A stretch of DNA of 8,838 nucleotides from Synergistales bacterium (GTDB lineage: Bacteria > Synergistota > Synergistia > Synergistales > 79-D21). Both the position numbers and the translations under genes were made by a program. The DNA lies in the NCBI GenBank assembly GCA_015657435.1, contig JADLKH010000004.1, positions 594,205-603,042 on the forward strand, written 5' to 3'. The notes beneath the pieces are model-generated. The model had not been told where the DNA came from. It searched no databases and worked only from the letters and a program-made list of their open reading frames with translations. This document shows, one piece after another, positions 5,218 through 8,838 of the stretch; position 1 is the first letter of the stretch; every line of letters starts with the position of its first letter.

Positions 5218-6354
5218 TCATAATCCCCCACATCCGCAGGAAGATCCGGACATCCTTTGCCCCTTCTCGGGAGCACCGTCTTGGACATAAACCCGATGTG
5301 TCTTCACGCACTCTTCCGCTCTAGCCAGTTCGCGCCCCAGGTAAGCTGCGTGATCGAGGCGGGAAACCAGTTCCTCCTCGATGGCCGCCGTATAGAGTTC
5401 CGTAGCGCTCCTGCCCTCGATCCTCGTGTCGAGGACTCCTTCGTTCGTATAGTGCTCAAGGGTCAGCAGGCCTTGAAGGCGGTCTGCAAAGATGACGAAG
5501 TACCCTTTTGGATCAAGAGTGGCCGTGTCAGGCAGACGTCCTGGAATCTTTCGTACCTGGATTTTGACCTCGAGGGATTTCCTGATTGCGGGGGGCCTAT
5601 CTGTAAGAAGGGACCGGCAGGATTCAAGGATTTTGTCTATGTCTCTTTCTCCGACCATATCCAGCACTTCCACATATTCCCTGAAATGTTGGACCATTTC
5701 CTTGGACATGTTCCTGATGACGGGGCGTTTGCCCTTCGCCCCAATGATTTTTCCCTCATTGTCCAGGCCGTTCCGGGCCAGGGAAAGCAGCGATTGTCCC
5801 GGCAAATGTCCGACTTCCTGCCTGGAGTCTTTGCCGCACACTAAGAGAAAGCGGATATTGGGGTTAGTCGCGATGTTTTCTATCAGCCTTTCGATACCGA
5901 GGTTCTCTGTCTGTAGCGATCCGATGATCGACACGCCTGAAACACCTCTACTGACTAGAGATTTCCAGAACTCGCTTGTTTCGGTGAGGGTGCATATCGC
6001 AATGGGGGCATCCTCTCCAAGAACCTCATAGTTGCCTGGTAGGGGAGGCCAGCCCGTGGATTTTTCAGTGAAAGAAGCAGGTTCGGTCTCGGCTTCAAGG
6101 TTGAGAATGTTACTGGCTTCCGCGGGGTAGCATTCCAGGCAGCCGAGGCAGTCGTACTGGGTAGGCGACAGATGGTTTTCTGCTTCCGACAGGGCCATGG
6201 CCAGGTCTTCAGCAATAAAATCCCGAGCGGATTGTTGCTTGCGAAGGCTCCTGATCAGGCGGTGAAGGCAACCGCAGGTCCAGCATTTCTCACTTCTGGC
6301 AGCCATTCGGATGTGTCTGGCAGCTGTTTCTTGTCTTCCAGTTTCTCTATCCAT
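5218..6354 (-). CDS. MtrA-DUF4346 fusion, probable corrinoid methyl carrier
   Basis: A 378-residue protein in three parts. Residues 20-80: a cysteine region, C24-x2-C27-x-C29 then C69-x2-C72-x2-C75 with YPAEASN, which may bind iron-sulfur or another metal. Residues about 100-245: homologous to MtrA of methanogen tetrahydromethanopterin S-methyltransferase (GSLQTENLGIERLI, NPNIRFLLVCG, GHLPGQSLLSLARNG, then EVLDMVGERDID). H183 in VGHLPGQ aligns with the MtrA histidine that is the lower ligand of cobalt, so a cobamide is likely bound. Residues about 270-365: DUF4346 (DPKGYFVIFAD... HRVYVQDG). It ends in SSCGCGGL. Unlike methanogen MtrA it has no membrane anchor and is probably cytosolic. ATG at 6354 has GGAGGAG 13 nt upstream; M17 is an alternative. 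It is divergent from the marR operon. Its methyl donor and acceptor are unknown. Confidence 0.85.
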   Translation of the reverse strand: MDRETGRQETAARHIRMAARSEKCWTCGCLHRLIRSLRKQQSARDFIAEDLAMALSEAENHLSPTQYDCLGCLECYPAEASNILNLEAETEPASFTEKSTGWPPLPGNYEVLGEDAPIAICTLTETSEFWKSLVSRGVSGVSIIGSLQTENLGIERLIENIATNPNIRFLLVCGKDSRQEVGHLPGQSLLSLARNGLDNEGKIIGAKGKRPVIRNMSKEMVQHFREYVEVLDMVGERDIDKILESCRSLLTDRPPAIRKSLEVKIQVRKIPGRLPDTATLDPKGYFVIFADRLQGLLTLEHYTNEGVLDTRIEGRSATELYTAAIEEELVSRLDHAAYLGRELARAEECVKTHRVYVQDGAPEKGQRMSGSSCGCGGL

Positions 6355-6386
6355 TCCCGACGTTTGTCTCCTCCCCTTTCAGATTG

Positions 6387-6417
6387 AGGATAGCACACGT
6401 CTGTAAACGAAGATCAA
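6387..6417 (-). promoter_or_regulatory. Possible promoter of the MtrA-like gene
   Basis: On the minus strand, an extended -10 TGC-TATCCT (6395 down to 6387) has TTGATC 19 nt upstream (6417 down to 6412). It is a weak match, but well placed 33 nt before the start codon. Confidence 0.4.
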
Positions 6418-6450
6418 AAGGGTAGGCAGGTTGAAAGACGCCCCACATGC

Positions 6451-6466
6451 CCGAGTATCCACTCGG
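6451..6466. promoter_or_regulatory. Inverted repeat in the divergent intergenic region
   Basis: CCGAGT-ATCC-ACTCGG: perfect 6-bp arms, 10 nt upstream of the marR -35 box and between the two divergent promoters. Too short for an independent terminator; a candidate protein-binding site. Confidence 0.35.
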
Positions 6467-6475
6467 CGTGCAGGA

Positions 6476-6504
6476 TTGACAGGGGGATATGGCAGGGATT
6501 ATAT
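6476..6504 (+). promoter_or_regulatory. Sigma-70 promoter of the marR-permease operon
   Basis: A consensus TTGACA (6476-6481), exactly 17 nt of spacer, and TTATAT (6499-6504). Predicted start is at about 6511, giving a ~25-nt leader with GGAGAG. It also excludes the earlier in-frame start at 6431. Confidence 0.85.
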
Positions 6505-6520
6505 TTGCATAAATCAAATA
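6502..6520. promoter_or_regulatory. Candidate MarR operator over the -10 box
   Basis: TATTTG-N7-CAAATA (6502-6507, 6515-6520), an AT-rich dyad of the size MarR dimers bind. It covers half of the -10 box and the predicted start site, which would suit autorepression. A degenerate relative, TTTGTA-N9-TGCAAA, lies at about 6979-6999 ahead of the permease gene. Confidence 0.5.
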
Positions 6521-6535
6521 AAAGGAGAGCGAAAA

Positions 6536-6985
6536 ATGAGCGTCGATGTCGAGGCTTTGTGCAGATCTCTCCAGGAGGTTGTCTGGCATTTCGGTACGAG
6601 TCGTCTGGATGGGAAATGCCTTGAAGATCTTTCCCATGTGGAATGCCGTTGCATAAGGATCGTTACCCGACATGAAGATTGCCCAATGGGGGAAATTGCG
6701 GAGGGCCTGGGTTTGTCTCCCAGTGGTACGACACGGGTGGTTGACCGCTTGGAGAAGAAGGGATTCCTCGTCAGGGTCACAAGCAGGGAGGATGGGCGGG
6801 TCTGCTGTGTAAGAGTGACCGAAAAAGGGATGAGCATTGTCGGGGTCTTGCAGGAACGGGTGCTTGAGGATTTGAAGAGAGTCCTCGAACGGATGCCCGA
6901 ACCCATGGGGGAGGTGCTGCAAGCCTCGATGAAGAGTTTTGCGTTGGCGATCGACATGAATAAGAGGGAAGGTTGTTGTTTGTAA
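6536..6985 (+). CDS. Cysteine-rich MarR-family transcriptional regulator
   Basis: A 149-residue winged-helix regulator. The wHTH spans about residues 36-101: recognition part MGEIAEGLGLSPSGTTRVVDRLEKKGF, then the wing R-E-D-G-R with flanking VCCVRVTEKG. Flanking helices (1-30 and 103-140) would form the dimer interface. ATG at 6536 has GGAGAG 6 nt upstream. Unusual for MarR, it contains nine cysteines (9, 28, 37, 39, 49, 90, 91, 147, 148), including C-x-C, a pair in the wing and a C-terminal GCCL. That suggests thiol-based sensing of a metal, metalloid or oxidant. It is first in an operon with the permease (67-nt gap, no terminator), so it probably represses itself and the permease, and perhaps the divergent MtrA-like gene. 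Confidence 0.88.
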   Translation: MSVDVEALCRSLQEVVWHFGTSRLDGKCLEDLSHVECRCIRIVTRHEDCPMGEIAEGLGLSPSGTTRVVDRLEKKGFLVRVTSREDGRVCCVRVTEKGMSIVGVLQERVLEDLKRVLERMPEPMGEVLQASMKSFALAIDMNKREGCCL

Positions 6986-7026
6986 TTGTAAAATGCAAAT
7001 AAAATGTCCGAGAAACCATGTGTGAT

Positions 7027-7036
7027 GTAGTACTAC
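7027..7036. promoter_or_regulatory. Perfect palindrome just before the permease RBS
   Basis: GTAGTACTAC is self-complementary over 10 bases and lies 4 nt before the AGGAGGG ribosome binding site. It could be a protein site or an RNA-level element; it may also be chance. Confidence 0.3.
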
Positions 7037-7052
7037 TTCAGGAGGGCTTACG

Positions 7053-7970
7053 ATGAACGCAGTTCGTTTTGTAATAGACGCTTTGCCTGAAATGACGCTT
7101 TTGTTCATAGGAGTTTCGTTTCTTGTTGGCGTGTTGAACGAATTTATACCGGAAGAAAGGTTTCGAACCGCTTTGTCCGCGGGGCATGTGCGAGGGTACC
7201 TGGCTGGCGCTGCCATGGGAGCGTTGACTCCATTTTGCAGTTGCTCGACGGTTCCGATCGTTATTGGCCTCCTCAAGGCTAGGACGGGGTTCGGGCCAAC
7301 CATGACGTTCCTTTTTACTTCTCCTTTGTTGAACCCGATCATTGCTGCTCTCTTCGTCATGAACTTTGGCATGGGGATCACGTCGGTTTACGCGGGGCTC
7401 GTCTTGATTTTCTCGGTCTTTGCCGGTTGGGTGCTCGATCGTCTCGGCATGTCTCGTTACATCGAGGGTTGGGTACTTGCCGGGAATTCAGGGAAAGAGA
7501 AGTGTTGTTGCGGGTGCGGCAATCTGACCACAGACTCCCCGGAAGAGGGGAATTCGATTCGGAAGCGATTGGGAAAGGTTTTCCGTGATTCGGTAAGGCT
7601 GTTTGTTTCCTTTCTCCCCTACATGTTACTTGGGCTCGGAATCGGTGGGATCATGCACGGTTTTGTCCCTTCGGGCTGGATTGCGCGGTGGGCGGGTGCG
7701 AACAACCCGCTTGGAATCCCCCTGGCGGCGATTGTGGGAGTTCCTCTTTACGTACGGGTCTCAGCCATGATCCCCATCAGCCCGGTTCTCCTCGCGAAGG
7801 GAATGGGCATTGGCGCGTTCGTCGCTCTCGTGCTTGGCGGAGCTGGCGCCAGTTTGCCAGAGGCGATCATGCTGAAGCGCATCTTCAAGTGGAACCTTCT
7901 GTTCTTTTTCCTTGGTTCGGTCTTTGTGATGGCCACCTTGGGAGGGATTCTGTTCGAATTCATGATGTAA
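7053..7970 (+). CDS. ArsP/DUF318-family permease (metal or organoarsenical efflux candidate)
   Basis: A 305-residue polytopic membrane protein, full length for the DUF318/ArsP_1 permease family. Two homologous halves are visible. Half one (about 10-130) has the signature GALTPFCSCSTVPI (57-70, with C62 and C64) and FTSPLLNPI. Half two (about 182-303) has the degenerate counterpart VPLYVRVSAMIPI, where the cysteines are replaced, then GGAGASLPEAIML. The central loop carries KCCCGCG (C151, C152, C153, C155), a likely soft-metal site. Characterised relatives export trivalent methylarsenicals (ArsP) or Cu/Zn (SO_0444-type). Start ATG 7053, with AGGAGGG upstream. It is co-transcribed with the MarR regulator, so probably inducible. 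Family assignment is firm; the substrate is not. Confidence 0.85.
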   Translation: MNAVRFVIDALPEMTLLFIGVSFLVGVLNEFIPEERFRTALSAGHVRGYLAGAAMGALTPFCSCSTVPIVIGLLKARTGFGPTMTFLFTSPLLNPIIAALFVMNFGMGITSVYAGLVLIFSVFAGWVLDRLGMSRYIEGWVLAGNSGKEKCCCGCGNLTTDSPEEGNSIRKRLGKVFRDSVRLFVSFLPYMLLGLGIGGIMHGFVPSGWIARWAGANNPLGIPLAAIVGVPLYVRVSAMIPISPVLLAKGMGIGAFVALVLGGAGASLPEAIMLKRIFKWNLLFFFLGSVFVMATLGGILFEFMM

Positions 7971-8006
7971 CTGGAAAAAGTGCAGGGCCATTGTCCGGAA
8001 TGACGA

Positions 8007-8037
8007 GAAAGGGGCCCCCTCAAAGGCGGTCCCTTTC
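8007..8037 (+). terminator. Hairpin terminator between convergent genes
   Basis: GAAAGGGGCC (8007-8016) pairs with GGTCCCTTTC (8028-8037), 10 bp with one G-T pair and an 11-nt loop. It is followed by TTGG, so the U tract is weak. It overlaps the last codons of the CMD gene on the other strand. Confidence 0.5.
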
Positions 8038-8361
8038 TTGGTGAAGAGTCGAGTGTCGGTTCCCTACTTGGGGGCAGCCGCAACCGACGTTTCCTTTCAT
8101 CATTTCCCTGTAATCCGAGAGGAGTTCGTGAGCCCAGCAGCCATCGTTCCCTGCACTTTCCCTGAATGTCAGGGAAATCACCTGGGAAACCTCCTGGAGG
8201 ATAGCTCCGGCTTTGAGGGCTCCCATAAAGTGTTTCTTGACGCAGGGTGCGGACCGTCCCTTTACGGCAAGGGCCAGGCAGAGGAATTGACAGGTCTTTT
8301 CGTCGAAAAGGCGTTTCTCGGCGAACTCGGGGAACCATTCGGACATGTGCTCATGAGGCAA
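8020..8361 (-). CDS. Carboxymuconolactone decarboxylase (AhpD-like) family protein
   Basis: About 113 residues with one CMD/AhpD-like helical domain (about 19-85): LFDEKTCQFLCLALAV, S-A-P-C40-V-K-K-H44, HFMGALKAGAILQEVSQVISL, then WAHELL. In AhpD the active site is C-x2-C-x3-H. Here C40 and H44 remain but the first cysteine position is S37, so classical disulfide reductase activity is doubtful. Other cysteines (24, 28, 75, and G-C-G-C at 93-96) and a polar tail are present. The start is uncertain: TTG at 8361 is used, ATG at 8346 (MSEWFPEF) is also possible, and the frame is open further upstream. It lies 49 nt after the methyltransferase gene on the same strand, a likely operon, and converges on the permease gene. 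Confidence 0.75.
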   Translation of the reverse strand: MPHEHMSEWFPEFAEKRLFDEKTCQFLCLALAVKGRSAPCVKKHFMGALKAGAILQEVSQVISLTFRESAGNDGCWAHELLSDYREMMKGNVGCGCPQVGNRHSTLHQERDRL

Positions 8362-8410
8362 TTTCTGCTCGAATTTGTCCAGGCAGATTTTCTTTTTCGT
8401 ATCGATCCTG

Positions 8411-8838
8411 TTACGGCTTCCTGGTCACGACAAGAGACAAGGTCCTGGGGAGTTCCCCCTCCTGGAATTCGCTGATTTCCTCGATGTGCAAATCCGTGGA
8501 GAACTCGCGGATCATATCCTCGTCGAAGAACCTGACCGCAAAGCCGTCCATTTCGAAGACCTGGTCTTCTACGTGCCTGCCTTTCCCATAGTGGGCGTCA
8601 TGACTGTTCCTTACAGAGAAGACATGGATGCCTTCAGGTTTCAGGATTCGGCTGATTTCGGAGAAAAGGGCCTCCAGTCGATCGCGGGATAATGGCATGC
8701 ATAGGAACATGTGGGAATAGCAGGCATCAAAATGTTCAGATGGAAAAGGGATTCGCTCTTTTAAATCATCGTGGACCAAGTGAACAAAGCCGGCGAGTCT
8801 AAGCTTTTGAGCGCTCGATCTGGTTTGTTCCAAACCTT
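8411..8838 (-). CDS. Class I SAM-dependent methyltransferase, C-terminal part
   Basis: The open frame enters from the right edge. The visible ~142 residues lack the SAM-binding glycine motif, which must lie off window. What remains fits the second half of a Methyltransf_11/25-type fold: GLEQTRSSAQKL helix, VHLVHDDLKERIPF with the acidic loop, SEHFDACYSHMFLCMP (motif after strand 4), LSRDRLEALFSEISRILKPEGIHVFSVRN (strand 5 region), then HYGKG, a MDGFAVRFFDEDMIREF segment and the closing strand TLSLVVTRKP. An internal TTG at 8833 could be mistaken for a start. The substrate is unknown. The CMD gene downstream is probably in the same transcript. Confidence 0.8.
   Translation of the reverse strand, partial: GLEQTRSSAQKLRLAGFVHLVHDDLKERIPFPSEHFDACYSHMFLCMPLSRDRLEALFSEISRILKPEGIHVFSVRNSHDAHYGKGRHVEDQVFEMDGFAVRFFDEDMIREFSTDLHIEEISEFQEGELPRTLSLVVTRKP

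Noticed and set aside
4746..5288. Minus-strand 180-codon open frame
   Set aside because: Pro/Arg/Ser-rich translation with no domain; it crosses repeat R copy 3 and overlaps the end of the MtrA-like gene. No ribosome binding site.
6431..6535. Longer MarR starting at 6431
   Set aside because: This start lies upstream of the consensus promoter (6476-6504); ATG 6536 has a good ribosome binding site and matches family length.
6347..7381. Minus-strand 344-codon open frame opposite marR and the permease
   Set aside because: Antisense shadow of two well-supported genes and their promoter; no recognisable protein features.
7748..8338. Minus-strand 196-codon open frame
   Set aside because: Overlaps the permease gene in antisense and the CMD gene in a different frame; composition is that of a shadow frame.

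Overview
The window is a chromosomal segment of a bacterium with moderate GC content and strong GGAGG-type ribosome binding sites. One lineage clue is a C-terminal tail at 1771-1863 (Ser-Ser-Ser-Gly-Cys-Asn, a hydrophobic stretch, then RKFR). It looks like the Synerg-CTERM sorting domain known from Synergistetes, and a shorter tail of the same kind lies at 2890-2931. A Synergistetes host is therefore a reasonable guess, but it is an inference from one motif.

Layout. (1) 1-632, minus strand: a PaaI-type hotdog thioesterase followed by the start of a small uncharacterised protein that runs off the left edge. (2) 723-903: a tRNA-Leu(CAA) with its own promoter and terminator. (3) About 1040-5200: a gene-poor, scarred stretch downstream of the tRNA. 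It holds two decayed IS3-family left ends (1600-1736 and about 2132-2240), a third IS-end-like sequence (3800-3826), two Synerg-CTERM tail fossils, one ~95-bp repeat pair (1042-1138 and 3045-3138) and a three-copy ~68-bp repeat family (2012, 3701, 5012). Isolated small genes sit between them: a DUF1232 membrane protein, a small secreted protein, an NTF2/SnoaL-like protein and an AT-rich short-chain dehydrogenase. (4) 5218-7970: a compact divergent locus. To the left is a cysteine-rich MtrA-DUF4346 protein, predicted to bind a corrinoid. To the right is an operon of a cysteine-rich MarR regulator and an ArsP/DUF318-type permease with the TPFCSCS motif. (5) 8020-8838, minus strand: a carboxymuconolactone decarboxylase (AhpD-like) protein and the C-terminal part of a class I SAM methyltransferase.

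How they may work together. The divergent locus and the converging CMD/methyltransferase pair share a theme of methyl-group chemistry, thiol-rich proteins and a permease family that exports organoarsenicals or metals. A corrinoid methyl carrier, a thiol-rich repressor whose likely operator covers its own -10 box, and an efflux permease could form a metal, metalloid or methyl-metalloid response. This is a hypothesis: no substrate can be read from sequence. The 1-5.2 kb part is best read as an accessory region next to a tRNA, shaped by repeated IS insertion and decay.
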